This document shows positions 25,863 to 34,740 of a DNA stretch of 64,000 bases, one piece after another. The stretch is from contig NZ_JANHJQ010000012.1 of assembly GCF_024609785.1 (NCBI RefSeq), forward strand, positions 62,001 to 126,000, in the 5' to 3' direction. The notes beneath the pieces were generated by a model. That model made no database searches and was not told the DNA's origin. It was given only the letters and a program-made list of their open reading frames with translations. The position numbers were made by a program, and so were the translations under genes. The stretch comes from Pseudalkalibacillus decolorationis. GTDB taxonomy: Bacteria; Bacillota; Bacilli; Bacillales; Fictibacillaceae. Positions within the stretch are counted from its first letter, which is position 1. Each line of letters opens with the position of its first letter.

Positions 25863-27047
25863 TTATTGTTGCTGTTTATCATCAATATACTTAAGGTCGG
25901 GAATCATCTTCCGCATATGGGTTTTGATTTCAGTGTACATGTTTTGCTTGTCCGGTAAATTTATAAGCGGTTGAATCGTAAAGTTACGATCTACCCACGT
26001 CGGTAAAAACGATGGACTTTTTAATGTGACCTTTTCATTTTCACCTTTTACATGTTTTTCGATTTCAATCTGGACTATCCCCCCGATATCTTTATAATCC
26101 CCACGTTGACCAGACAAAAAGTTTCCAAGTGAATAAGCAACAAAGGTCCGACTGCCATCAGGTTGTTCAATCCATGCAGGTGGTTGGAGTACGTGTGGGT
26201 GATGGCCAATAATAATATCCGCCCCTGCCATTGCAACTTCATTGGCTACAAATTTTTGTTCATCATTTGGTATCCGGATGTACTCAGCACCAAAGTGCAG
26301 GCTGACAACGACGACATCTGATTTTGATTTGGCTTTTTCAATATCCGATTTAATGATATCAAGATCAATTAAGTTGACGAGGTAGGGCTTTCCTTCAGGC
26401 ACCGGGATTCCATTCGTACCATATGTATAGCTGAGAAATGAAAAGACAATTTCATTTTTTTCAATCATTCGGAGTCTTGCCTTATCCTCTGGGGAACGGT
26501 AGGCACCTGTGTACATCATATCGATCGTTTCCCAATGTTCAAGGGCGTTTTGGATAGCCTTTTCACCGCGATCCAGGGTATGGTTGTTTGCGATGGTAAC
26601 GATGTCAACACCAGCATCCTTCAATGCATCACCGACTTCAAACGGACTGTTGAAGGAAGGGTAGGTGGAAACACCAATCTCAGTGCCGCCAATCATCGTT
26701 TCTTGGTTGGCCATTGTAATATCAGCTGTTTTAAGATAGGGTTTAACCTTTTCGAACATCGGTCTAAAATCATATTGACCATTGCCTACTGAAGCTTTAT
26801 TGTAAACCGTGTCATGGACTAAAATATCACCGATCGCCATCAGTTCTACACTAGTTGTTTTTTCGATAACAGGCGGTGGCTCGACTGGTGGAGTTTCAGG
26901 GGTTTCTTCTTGAGTCTCAGTCTCGGTTTGAGTTGATGGTCGGGCTTCAGTATTCGATTTATTTTCAAAAAATCCAAAGCTCAAAAACACCATTAAAAAA
27001 AGAATGAATGATACAATAGATAATGAGATAATTGTGACCTTTTTCAT
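25863..27047 (-). CDS. CapA/YwtB-family membrane-anchored metallophosphatase
   Basis: The product has 394 residues from the ATG at 27047 with AAGGGGG seven bases upstream. An N-terminal membrane segment (about 5-26) is followed by a Thr/Glu/Pro-rich linker (30-60) and the PGA_cap domain with MAIGDILVHD, NQETMIGG, IANNHTLDRG, LHFGAEY and GHHPHVLQP, giving the Asp/Asn/His metal ligands. Related proteins act in poly-gamma-glutamate production or release at the cell surface. No capsule genes are adjacent here. A palindromic TTTACAATGTAAA lies upstream (27063-27077). Confidence 0.86.
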   Translation of the reverse strand: MKKVTIISLSIVSFILFLMVFLSFGFFENKSNTEARPSTQTETETQEETPETPPVEPPPVIEKTTSVELMAIGDILVHDTVYNKASVGNGQYDFRPMFEKVKPYLKTADITMANQETMIGGTEIGVSTYPSFNSPFEVGDALKDAGVDIVTIANNHTLDRGEKAIQNALEHWETIDMMYTGAYRSPEDKARLRMIEKNEIVFSFLSYTYGTNGIPVPEGKPYLVNLIDLDIIKSDIEKAKSKSDVVVVSLHFGAEYIRIPNDEQKFVANEVAMAGADIIIGHHPHVLQPPAWIEQPDGSRTFVAYSLGNFLSGQRGDYKDIGGIVQIEIEKHVKGENEKVTLKSPSFLPTWVDRNFTIQPLINLPDKQNMYTEIKTHMRKMIPDLKYIDDKQQQ

Positions 27048-27146
27048 ATTTAGTCCCCCTTGATTTACATTGTAAACCAAAAACCAAAATAAAATAGCAG
27101 GTAAATTTGTCGATTATCGTCGAATGGAACAAAAGAGGTGAGAATT

Positions 27147-27440
27147 TTGATACAAATTGGGCTAGGAGAATATTCGCATTGGGTATTTTCACAAATTAAT
27201 GTTAATTTAATTGAGGAAAGTCATTGGAGAAACGTATATATAAGCTTTGAATTAGAAAAGGGCTCTATTCCTGAGGGATTATCAGATCCGTCGATTTTAG
27301 TTGTAATTGACGAAGATACAGTAATGGATATAGTGCTTCAGAACGAGGGCTGTGATTGCGAGTACAAATTGACTGATCTTGAAAAAGAACAGCTTACTAA
27401 ATTATTAACGGAAAAGAAATTGCTCAACCCGACCAACTAG
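27147..27440 (+). CDS. Hypothetical small acidic protein
   Basis: The product has 97 residues. The TTG at 27147 has GAGGTG six bases upstream; the GTG at 27138 lies within the ribosome site. The sequence starts MIQIGLGEYSHWVFSQINVN and has a late CDCEYKL and an acidic ILVVIDEDTVMDI. I do not recognise a family. It is divergent from the CapA-like gene. Confidence 0.6.
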   Translation: MIQIGLGEYSHWVFSQINVNLIEESHWRNVYISFELEKGSIPEGLSDPSILVVIDEDTVMDIVLQNEGCDCEYKLTDLEKEQLTKLLTEKKLLNPTN

Positions 27441-27470
27441 CTTTTATTAAGTGTCCCTTTTTGGGTTAGC

Positions 27471-27508
27471 AATAAAGAAAACTTGGCTAGCGCCAAGTTT
27501 TCTTTACA
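27471..27508. repeat. Short family A tail forming a perfect hairpin between convergent genes
   Basis: Arms AAAGAAAACTTGG and CCAAGTTTTCTTT enclose CTAGCG. It is the same tail found in the long A repeats, here on its own. With A- and T-rich flanks on both sides it may work as a bidirectional terminator. Confidence 0.75.
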
Positions 27509-27519
27509 ATGGTCACCCC

Positions 27520-28380
27520 CTACTTTGTTTCTGTTATAAACAAGCCAATTTCTTCACTAATTTCTTCAGGTATTTCTTCTGGTAATAAATGTCCTGCCTG
27601 TTCATAAATTTTCAACTGAGCGTTTGGTAAGTCCTTAACGAGTCTCTCCCCGACTGGTAACGGAATAATTCGATCATGCCTTCCCCATAGAAGCAAGACC
27701 GGATGACGAACTTCGCTTAGTTCCTCGGGTAACATATCCCCTTCACGATGCCGTAGTACACGAATTAACGCATAGAACATTTCTTTATCATCAAATGGTT
27801 TTCGATAGCCTTCAATGAGTTGATCGTCAATTATTTTCGGATTATGCACGACTGTTAAAAGGTTTTCTCGTACACCTTTCTTACCAATATATCTCTTTAA
27901 AATAAGGACGAAAAAAGGGAGATAAGAACAACGGACAAGTGTCGGATTTGGACGCTTTAAATACCCAGAACATCCGAGCAGGATGAACTTCTTTATACGA
28001 TCAGGTGCCAATCTGCCAGCATGTAAAGCAATTTGCCCCCCCATTGAATGCCCAATAAGGATTGCGTTCTGAATCTGTAAGGCATTCATTAAATCAACAA
28101 CCAATTGTCCATAATTTTTTAACGAGTAAAAAAATTTCCGTGATTTTTCACTTTGACCGAACCCCGGTAAATCGATTGCAACAATATGATACCGTTCACG
28201 TAAGAGCGGAATGAGTCGTCGAAAGCTGAAGCATGAACTCAAAAAGCCGTGAATCATTAACAGGCTTGGGGCATCATTTCTGATCTCACCATATTCTTCA
28301 TAATAGACCTCAACATGCTGTACTTGAATCCTTTTTGATGGATTGACCTGTAATAGAGGTGAGGTTGTTGTTAATTCCAT
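27520..28380 (-). CDS. Alpha/beta hydrolase (YugF-like)
   Basis: The product has 286 residues. Oxyanion HGFLSSCFSF is near residue 46, the nucleophile elbow IGHSMGGQIA near 119, catalytic Asp in LLWGRHDRIIP and His in AGHLLPEE near the C-terminus. Similar in layout to YugF and to 2-hydroxymuconic semialdehyde hydrolase-like enzymes. Substrate unknown. Position at the start of the yug-like segment supports yugF orthology. Confidence 0.85.
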   Translation of the reverse strand: MELTTTSPLLQVNPSKRIQVQHVEVYYEEYGEIRNDAPSLLMIHGFLSSCFSFRRLIPLLRERYHIVAIDLPGFGQSEKSRKFFYSLKNYGQLVVDLMNALQIQNAILIGHSMGGQIALHAGRLAPDRIKKFILLGCSGYLKRPNPTLVRCSYLPFFVLILKRYIGKKGVRENLLTVVHNPKIIDDQLIEGYRKPFDDKEMFYALIRVLRHREGDMLPEELSEVRHPVLLLWGRHDRIIPLPVGERLVKDLPNAQLKIYEQAGHLLPEEIPEEISEEIGLFITETK

Positions 28381-28552
28381 TCTTTAACACCCCATTTTTT
28401 GAAATAGATTGTTTTTATATTAGTTTTCCCATTCGATAAATCCTCATGTAGCCAATAATTGAAAAAAGGGCGCATTTCAACAGATATCCTCCTTCCGTTT
28501 TGCAGTGTTGGTACATATTTTATTATGAAGAACGATAAGGAGGTTTAGGGGA

Positions 28553-28975
28553 ATGCCTCAATATTACGATAACGAAGAATTCGATTTCGAATCTAATGCG
28601 GAAACGTCTGATGCCGATCGACCATATGGCTGTTATCCAGATTATAAGCCGTGCCCTCCACCGCCGCCACCGCGGCCGCCTGGAGGTCAGCTTGCAGGAG
28701 CTCAGACTGCTCCAGCAGGTAATTTACTGTATTGTTTGCCTGTGGGTGGAAATGGTCAAGTAGCAGGAGTTCAATCACCGACGGCAGTTGCCGGTGCCCA
28801 AAGTCCATATAACATTTCACCATATGGAGGAGCTGGGGGAGCACCATTTTATCCACCTTATCCCATGTATGGCGGATACGGTGGTGGCGGTGGCTGGGTA
28901 TGGGCAGTAGTTGTCATATTATTCATCCTACTGCTGATAAGCGGCGCATACTTCTGGTTTTGCCGTTACCGATAA
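28553..28975 (+). CDS. Pro/Gly-rich protein with a YjcZ-like membrane tail
   Basis: The product has 140 residues. An acidic N-terminus is followed by a proline block (CPPPPPPRPPGG), an Ala/Gly/Gln-rich region with AGAQ and AGVQ repeats, a GGYGGGGG stretch and a single C-terminal transmembrane helix (VWAVVVILFILLLISGAYFW). The Gly-rich plus tail arrangement resembles YjcZ-type sporulation peptides. Likely a spore or envelope structural protein, inferred from composition only. GGAGG precedes its ATG and a terminator follows. Confidence 0.7.
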   Translation: MPQYYDNEEFDFESNAETSDADRPYGCYPDYKPCPPPPPPRPPGGQLAGAQTAPAGNLLYCLPVGGNGQVAGVQSPTAVAGAQSPYNISPYGGAGGAPFYPPYPMYGGYGGGGGWVWAVVVILFILLLISGAYFWFCRYR

Positions 28976-28992
28976 ACGGAGCTGTTACAAAA

Positions 28993-29031
28993 AGTGAAAA
29001 GAGCTTGATGTTGTTTCAAGCTCTTTTCACT
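28993..29031 (+). terminator. Terminator after the Pro/Gly-rich gene
   Basis: AGTGAAAAGAGCTTGA and its complement TCAAGCTCTTTTCACT flank a 7-base loop. A degenerate family A tail (AGCTTGGTGTTAACCATG) lies at about 29107-29130. Confidence 0.8.
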
Positions 29032-29233
29032 AAACATAAGAAGTCATATACACTTGTGTTTATATGAAGGTTTTTAGTAACGAAAGGATTTGTAATCTGC
29101 TGCATTAAGCTTGGTGTTAACCATGTTTCTTTAGCCCTTTAGAAATTGGTACAAGCGCACAGATTAACGAACGAGTGTGAAACCCTAAATATGGGTAAAC
29201 TGTTACATATCTATGTATTAATGGAGGTCCGGC

Positions 29234-29509
29234 ATGCATTCTAGACATACAGTTATTTATATATGCGAAGAGTACCCAAGTGGAAATTGTTATTACTATA
29301 AAAGAGAGCTTATTACACATGATTCATGGCTCAATATAGACTCTATCGCTTGGTCCGCTCCTAGACCGATCTCCAAACGCACTTTTATCGAAAGAAAAAG
29401 AGCCGGTTATCGAACAGAACACCGGAAAATCCATCGACCACCGGCAAAAATATATCCTTTTCCCCCTGTTCGGAATGGTTATCCCGCTTTCCGTGCAACA
29501 AAATGGTAA
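29234..29509 (+). CDS. Hypothetical protein, basic, tyrosine- and proline-rich
   Basis: The product has 91 residues from an ATG with GGAGG six bases upstream. The C-terminal half is rich in Arg, Lys and Pro (RPPAKIYPFPPV). No family recognised. The good ribosome site favours a real gene, but no homology is evident to me. Confidence 0.5.
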   Translation: MHSRHTVIYICEEYPSGNCYYYKRELITHDSWLNIDSIAWSAPRPISKRTFIERKRAGYRTEHRKIHRPPAKIYPFPPVRNGYPAFRATKW

Positions 29510-29597
29510 GTAGATCCTCAGACTAATTGTTTTGAAAAACAGCTAACGTGGTATAAATCAAATAGTTGCAATTTATGGAAAGGAGCTACTGAGATTT

Positions 29598-30980
29598 ATG
29601 GAAAAGTTTCGTATTGCAAGAGACACCCTAGGGGAAGTAAAGGTGCCAGAAAAAGCGTATTACGGAGCACAAACCCAACGTGCAGTGGAAAACTTTCCGA
29701 TCAGCGGAATGCGTTTACCACGCTCTTTTATACGTGCACAGGCCATTATTAAGCGATCAGCGGCCATTGCAAATCGGGATACCAATCAATTAGAGGAAAA
29801 GAAGGCGAATGCGATCATAAAAGCATCCGAAGAAGTGATGAGTGGTCGTTTTGATAATGAATTCGTAGTCGACGCCTATCAGGCTGGTGCAGGAACTTCG
29901 CAAAATATGAACGCTAACGAAGTCATAGCATCTCGTGCATGTGAAATACTTGATGGTAAGCGTGGAGACTGGTCCATCATACATCCGAACGATCACGTAA
30001 ACATGGCTCAATCTACAAATGATACGATTCATGTTGCCATTAATATCGCCATAGCCGAAGAGTTACAGCGAATATTTTATCCAGCAATAGAGAAAACAAT
30101 TAAAGCATTAGAAAAAAAGGCTGAAGACTTTCATCCCTTTATAAAATCAGGGAGAACACACCTTCAGGATGCTGTACCAATGCGACTAGGCCAAGCTTTT
30201 GCTGGATATGCTCAGAGCTTGCGAAATGGGTATGACAGCGTTAAACAAGCCGAACCATTGGTGTATGAAATCGGTTTAGGTGGAAATGCCGTTGGTACCG
30301 GGATCAATGCACATGTGGAATATAGCGATAGGGCGATAATCGCGGTTGAAGAAACTACAGGTCTGCCATTTGAAAAACCAAAAAATCGGTTTAGTTTTAT
30401 GCAAAATACCGGAGCAGCCATTCGTATAAGTCATGCTTTGAAAGAAGTGGCGATTCATCTCATTAAAATTTCAAGCGACTTACGTTTGTTGAGCTCAGGT
30501 CCACGAACGGGTATTGCAGAGCTTACATTACCAGCGGTTCAACCAGGGTCCTCGATTATGCCCGGAAAAGTGAATCCAGTCATTCCAGAAAACTTATATA
30601 TGATTTGTTCTCAAGTTATTGGAAATGATTCCTGTGTGTCAACAGCTGGAATCGGAAGTCAACTTGAGATCAATCCGATGATGCCGATTATTGGTTACAA
30701 CGTCTTACAATCAGTTACGATTCTCTCTAACGGGATGGATACCTTTACAGAGCGCTGTGTAAGGGGTATCCAAGCGAATGAGGAGCGAATGAATGAACTA
30801 ATGGAAAAAAGCTTAGCACTGGCAACAGCACTAAATCCTAAGATCGGATATGAAAGGGCAGCTGAAATCGCCAAAGAGAGTTACAATAGTGGAAAAACAG
30901 TCAGAGAGCTAGTTCTTGAAAAAGGAATCGTAACCAAGGAAGAGGCTGATGAACTTCTTGATCCAGAGAAGCTGGTGTAG
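29598..30980 (+). CDS. Aspartase/fumarase superfamily lyase, aspartase-like
   Basis: The product has 460 residues, starting after AAAGGAGC. The superfamily signature is PGSSIMPGKVNPVIPE (near 315-330), with QAGAGTSQNMNANEV, HPNDHVNMAQSTND and SGRTHLQDAVP. QAGAGTS, KVNPVIPE and the C-terminal LNPKIGYERAAEIAKE are closer to aspartate ammonia-lyase than to FumC (QTGSGTQ, KVNPTQCE). It would release ammonia from aspartate to give fumarate. A fumarase role cannot be excluded. Confidence 0.78.
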   Translation: MEKFRIARDTLGEVKVPEKAYYGAQTQRAVENFPISGMRLPRSFIRAQAIIKRSAAIANRDTNQLEEKKANAIIKASEEVMSGRFDNEFVVDAYQAGAGTSQNMNANEVIASRACEILDGKRGDWSIIHPNDHVNMAQSTNDTIHVAINIAIAEELQRIFYPAIEKTIKALEKKAEDFHPFIKSGRTHLQDAVPMRLGQAFAGYAQSLRNGYDSVKQAEPLVYEIGLGGNAVGTGINAHVEYSDRAIIAVEETTGLPFEKPKNRFSFMQNTGAAIRISHALKEVAIHLIKISSDLRLLSSGPRTGIAELTLPAVQPGSSIMPGKVNPVIPENLYMICSQVIGNDSCVSTAGIGSQLEINPMMPIIGYNVLQSVTILSNGMDTFTERCVRGIQANEERMNELMEKSLALATALNPKIGYERAAEIAKESYNSGKTVRELVLEKGIVTKEEADELLDPEKLV

Positions 30981-31044
30981 TGGTAAAAAGGGGAAGAGGC
31001 TAAGCTAAGTAGGCGATTATTCACTTTGATATCAAATATTTGTA

Positions 31045-31125
31045 ATAGTATAAAGCAAGGGCCTTTAGGTCATCCCTTTAGGGACTAAGGTAATCGTCTG
31101 CTCTAAAGCTTTGCGATTGTACATA
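31045..31125 (+). repeat. Degenerate repeat family A copy
   Basis: ATAGTATAAAGC, GGTAATCGTCTGCTCTAA and AGCTTTGCGATTGTAC follow the A-family order but with many changes and no intact terminal hairpin. Confidence 0.45.
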
Positions 31126-31240
31126 TTAGAGACATTTCTGGAGCGATATAGCGTTAAAAGTAGCAATGACTGATATTCAAGGGTGTAAGAAAATCATATT
31201 TAATGAAAAACCAGCAGATTTAACAGCTGTTCTCAAAAGA

Positions 31241-31360
31241 ATTCATCCGGAAAAATTGGAATTCGTCCGAAATGAGGATAATTCGTCTGGAAAACCTGGA
31301 ATTCATCCGAACCGAGAATAATTCATCCGGAAACCATGGAATTCGTCCGAAATGAGATTA
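31241..31360 (+). repeat. Tandem array of six 20 bp units (three 40 bp dimers)
   Basis: Every 20 bases a unit starts ATTC(A/G)TC: at 31241, 31261, 31281, 31301, 31321 and 31341. Odd units continue CGGAAAnnnTGGA, even units CGAAnnGAGnnTA, so the true unit is a 40 bp dimer repeated three times. It lies in the 714 bp gene-free stretch before asnB, which otherwise shows no supported gene; a TATAAT hexamer at 31616-31621 may belong to the asnB promoter. Confidence 0.85.
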
Positions 31361-31694
31361 ATTTCCGGAAGAACTACAGTACTTTAGCCTTTTTCTATCT
31401 CGTTTGTTCAGTCCGTAAATTCGCTACATATCCAGCCTCCTTCCCACATATTTCGAATCTTTTCACACTACCTCAGATGGTAATTTATCAAAACTTTCCA
31501 CATCGACGGCATAATTTGGCAGTTGTTATCGAAACCTATATAGTAAATCGGAAATTTATGTGAACGTGTGTCGAAATTTATACGAATGCCCCTAGAATAT
31601 CAAACGGGCAACCGTTATAATAAGGGGTATCAATTTTTTAAAAAATGTGGCTGGTTATATATATTCAGTCCTTTTACTATAGGAGGAAAGTCTT

Positions 31695-33605
31695 ATGTGT
31701 GGATTTATCGGTTATATGACTGATTCGAAAAATCCGGTCGAACAACAAGAGGCTGAACAACTCAGAGAAATGACAAACTTAATCACACATAGAGGGCCTG
31801 ACGATGAGGGTCATTATTATGATGAGTATGTACGGTTCGGTTTTCGCAGATTAAGCATTATCGATTTAGAAGGTGGCCATCAACCACTATCATTTGAAAA
31901 TGAACGATATTGGATCATTTTTAATGGTGAAATCTATAACTATGTTGAACTTCGTGAAGGCCTTATTGAAAGTGGTTATGAATTTGAAACGCACTCGGAT
32001 ACGGAAGTCATTCTTGCAAGCTATGCACAAAAAGGTGTCGATGCCGTCCAGGATTTCCGTGGGATGTTCGGTTTTTTAATATGGGATAAGGAAGAAAAAC
32101 AGCTTTTTGGAGCAAGAGATCCATTTGGAATTAAGCCATTCTTTTATCTGGAGGAAGATGGTGTTCTTTATTGTGGCTCGGAAAAGAAAAGCATTTTACG
32201 TACACGTGATGAGGATACGGTTGATCCTGAAGCACTTCATCATTATTTATCGTATCAATTTGTTCCTGAGCCAAAAACGATGTCTGAGGGGATTTGTAAG
32301 TTATCACCTGGCCATTATTTCGTGAAACGTCCTGGTGAGGAAATGTCGATTAAACCTTACTGGCAACCAACGTTTACTACAAAGTCAGCACCTATGGACC
32401 GTATCGTTGAAGAAATTCGTGATGTGATGAGAAACTCTGTAGAAGTACATATGCGCAGTGATGTACCTGTTGGCAGCTTTCTTTCAGGGGGGATTGACTC
32501 GAGTGCGATTGTGGCACTAGCAAGGGAGTTCAATCCAGCGATCAAAACGTTTACAGTCGGTTTTGAACGTGAAGGGTTTAGTGAAATCGATGTTGCTGTT
32601 TCTACAGCTGCAGCACTAAATGTCGAGAACATTCATTACATCGTTCAGCCTGAAGAATTCATTAACGAGTTGCCTAAAATCATCTGGCATATGGATGATC
32701 CTGTCGCGGACCCGGCAGCTATTCCACTCTATTTTGTCGCTCGTGAAGCTAGAAAGCATGTTAAGGTGGTTCTTTCAGGTGAAGGAGCAGATGAGTTATT
32801 CGGTGGATACACAATTTACAATGAGCCAAACTCACTCAGAGGGTACCAAACGTTGCCTTTAGGACTCCGAAAATGGTTAAAGCAGTTATCCACTATGATG
32901 CCAGAGGGAATGAAAGGAAAGAGCTTTATTGATCGGGGCAGCATGACGATGGAAGAGCGTTATATCGGAAATGCAAAAATGTTTACAGAGGGTGAGAAAT
33001 CTAACCTTTTAACTGATTATCAGCCAGAATGGAATTATATGAATGTAACGAAGCCACTTTATGAGACCGCAGCAAACTATGAGGATGTCCACAAAATGCA
33101 GTATGTCGACATGCATACATGGTTACGCGGTGATATCCTGGTCAAAGCTGATAAAATGACGATGGCAAACTCGTTAGAGCTTCGCGTGCCTTTCCTTGAT
33201 AAAGAAGTTTTCCGTGTCGCTTCACAAATTTCATCTTCAAGTACGGTTACAAACGGGACAACGAAGTATGCATTAAGGGAAGCGATGAAGGGCATTGTTC
33301 CTGACTCGGTGCTACACCGCCGTAAGCTTGGGTTTCCCGTTCCAATTCGACATTGGTTAAAGAAGGAAATGTACGATTGGGCAAAAACATTGATTCAACA
33401 AAGCCCAACAGACCGTTATTTAAATAAAGGCGTTGTTCTACAAATGCTTGAGGACCACCGAACTGGCAAACAGGATTATAGCCGTAAAATTTGGACAGTC
33501 CTTGTGTTCATGATCTGGCATCAAATTTATGTAGAGCATGTGTATGATTTCCAGCAATCTTTTCGTCAAACTGAAGCAGTTGAAAAAGAAGCAGTAACGA
33601 ACTGA
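31695..33605 (+). CDS. asnB: Glutamine-hydrolysing asparagine synthetase
   Basis: The product has 636 residues, about the length of B. subtilis AsnB. The N-terminal glutaminase domain begins MCGFIGY with the catalytic Cys after Met removal, then THRGPDDEG and FNGEIYNY. The synthetase domain has the PP-loop SFLSGGIDSSAI and VVLSGEGADELFGGY, and YVDMHTWLRGDILVKADKMT. It converts aspartate to asparagine with glutamine and ATP. AGGAGG precedes its ATG. Confidence 0.95.
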   Translation: MCGFIGYMTDSKNPVEQQEAEQLREMTNLITHRGPDDEGHYYDEYVRFGFRRLSIIDLEGGHQPLSFENERYWIIFNGEIYNYVELREGLIESGYEFETHSDTEVILASYAQKGVDAVQDFRGMFGFLIWDKEEKQLFGARDPFGIKPFFYLEEDGVLYCGSEKKSILRTRDEDTVDPEALHHYLSYQFVPEPKTMSEGICKLSPGHYFVKRPGEEMSIKPYWQPTFTTKSAPMDRIVEEIRDVMRNSVEVHMRSDVPVGSFLSGGIDSSAIVALAREFNPAIKTFTVGFEREGFSEIDVAVSTAAALNVENIHYIVQPEEFINELPKIIWHMDDPVADPAAIPLYFVAREARKHVKVVLSGEGADELFGGYTIYNEPNSLRGYQTLPLGLRKWLKQLSTMMPEGMKGKSFIDRGSMTMEERYIGNAKMFTEGEKSNLLTDYQPEWNYMNVTKPLYETAANYEDVHKMQYVDMHTWLRGDILVKADKMTMANSLELRVPFLDKEVFRVASQISSSSTVTNGTTKYALREAMKGIVPDSVLHRRKLGFPVPIRHWLKKEMYDWAKTLIQQSPTDRYLNKGVVLQMLEDHRTGKQDYSRKIWTVLVFMIWHQIYVEHVYDFQQSFRQTEAVEKEAVTN

Positions 33606-33791
33606 AAGTCTGAAGAAAACAGTAAGTGATGATGTCTAATAATCGGTTTTAATAATAGGGAAGAAGTCACGTTTTTAAGTCGATCGACACCAAAGTTAGA
33701 AGGTCTTAAGTTGGACTTCAGCCCCTTTTGTATAAAGAAGATTTGTGTGTTATACTGTTAAAGTTAAAAAATATTAGGAGTTGTTACTTGT

Positions 33792-34190
33792 ATGAAATAC
33801 GAAGTTGGAAGCACAGTTGAGGGGAAGGTTACCGGGATCAAGCCGTTCGGTGCGTTTGTTGCCTTGGATGACCAGCATCAAGGACTTGTTCATATTTCTG
33901 AGGTTTCTCACGATTACGTGAAAGATATAAATGATCACTTATCTGTGGGAGCTACAGTTGAGGTTAAAATTATGAACATCGAAGAAAATAGCGGAAAGAT
34001 TTCTCTATCGATCCGTAAGACACAAGCTGCCCCTGAACCAAAACAACAACCAGCACCGCGTCCTCGTCGTAAGCGTCCAGCTCAAAACGATAACGCGCAA
34101 GGATTCAATACACTTGAAGAAAAGCTTAAGCTTTGGTTGAAAGAATCCAATGAGCGTCAAGCTCAGATCAATAAACGTTTAAAGAAATAA
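33792..34190 (+). CDS. yugI: YugI, S1-domain general stress protein 13
   Basis: The product has 132 residues. One S1 RNA-binding domain occupies residues 4-75 (GSTVEGKVTGIKPFGAFVAL, GLVHISEVS, KISLSIR). A basic, Pro/Gln-rich linker and a charged C-terminal helix (LKLWLKESNERQAQINKRLK) follow. Matches B. subtilis YugI in length. Probably a ribosome- or RNA-associated stress protein. A strong terminator follows. Confidence 0.92.
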   Translation: MKYEVGSTVEGKVTGIKPFGAFVALDDQHQGLVHISEVSHDYVKDINDHLSVGATVEVKIMNIEENSGKISLSIRKTQAAPEPKQQPAPRPRRKRPAQNDNAQGFNTLEEKLKLWLKESNERQAQINKRLKK

Positions 34191-34204
34191 TACGTTTTTT
34201 ATGT

Positions 34205-34233
34205 AAAAAAGCAGCCAATTGGCTGCTTTTTTT
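34205..34233 (+). terminator. yugI terminator
   Basis: The palindrome GCAGCCAATTGGCTGC is preceded by AAAAAA and followed by TTTTTTT, so it could act on both strands, serving convergent yuzA too. Confidence 0.88.
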
Positions 34234-34236
34234 GTT

Positions 34237-34292
34237 ACAACACAAAAAGCGTGTTATGCACCTAAACAGGGCGCTTCCGCTTTCTTTTCTAG
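34237..34292 (+). repeat. Partial repeat family B copy
   Basis: ACACAAAAAGCGTGTTATGC and CAGGGCGCTTCCGCTTTC match the 3' half of the B copies at 11286 and 59441. It abuts the end of yuzA. Confidence 0.65.
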
Positions 34293-34519
34293 GTCATATC
34301 GGTACGGGGTTCGCGTTCTACCTCTTCAGATGGTTTGAAGAGTAGGGTTAAGCAATAAAGACCGCTAAGACCAATTAATCCATATACAATCCTAGAAAGT
34401 GCAGCTTCCTGTCCACCGAAAATTGCTGCTACTAAATCAAATTGGAAAAAACCAATAAGTCCCCAGTTAATGGCACCGATTATTGTTAATGCTAAAGCTG
34501 TACGTTGTAATCCGCTCAT
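34289..34519 (-). CDS. yuzA: YuzA, DUF378 membrane protein
   Basis: The product has 76 residues with two transmembrane helices (ALALTIIGAINWGLIGFFQF and IVYGLIGLSGLYCLTLLF), the DUF378 pattern with GAINWGLIG. AGGAGG precedes the minus-strand ATG. Function unknown. The gene lies between yugI and the yugJ-like gene as in B. subtilis. Confidence 0.9.
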   Translation of the reverse strand: MSGLQRTALALTIIGAINWGLIGFFQFDLVAAIFGGQEAALSRIVYGLIGLSGLYCLTLLFKPSEEVEREPRTDMT

Positions 34520-34740
34520 CGTAAATGCCTCCTTAATTATATAAAGAATCTACTTCCTTCTTATTTTGGAAAATTATCCTTAGAATTATTCATCAATCAT
34601 TAAAAAATGGAATGAGACTTGCATGAACATATAATACCTATCATTTTTGCTCATTAACGTGGTAAAAACAGATTGCTTTACTTTGATTAATTAAATTGGA
34701 GATAATATAGGTAATTCGTTTGTAAGGAGGTACATTTAAT

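Noticed and set aside
26965-27192. 75-codon frame antisense to the CapA-like leader
   Set aside because: It overlaps a well-supported gene start and has no recognisable product.
31241-31360. Tandem array considered as a CRISPR
   Set aside because: Units are contiguous 20-mers without spacers, and no cas genes are present.
31336-31563. 75-codon open frame upstream of asnB
   Set aside because: It begins inside the tandem repeat and has no ribosome site or recognisable product.
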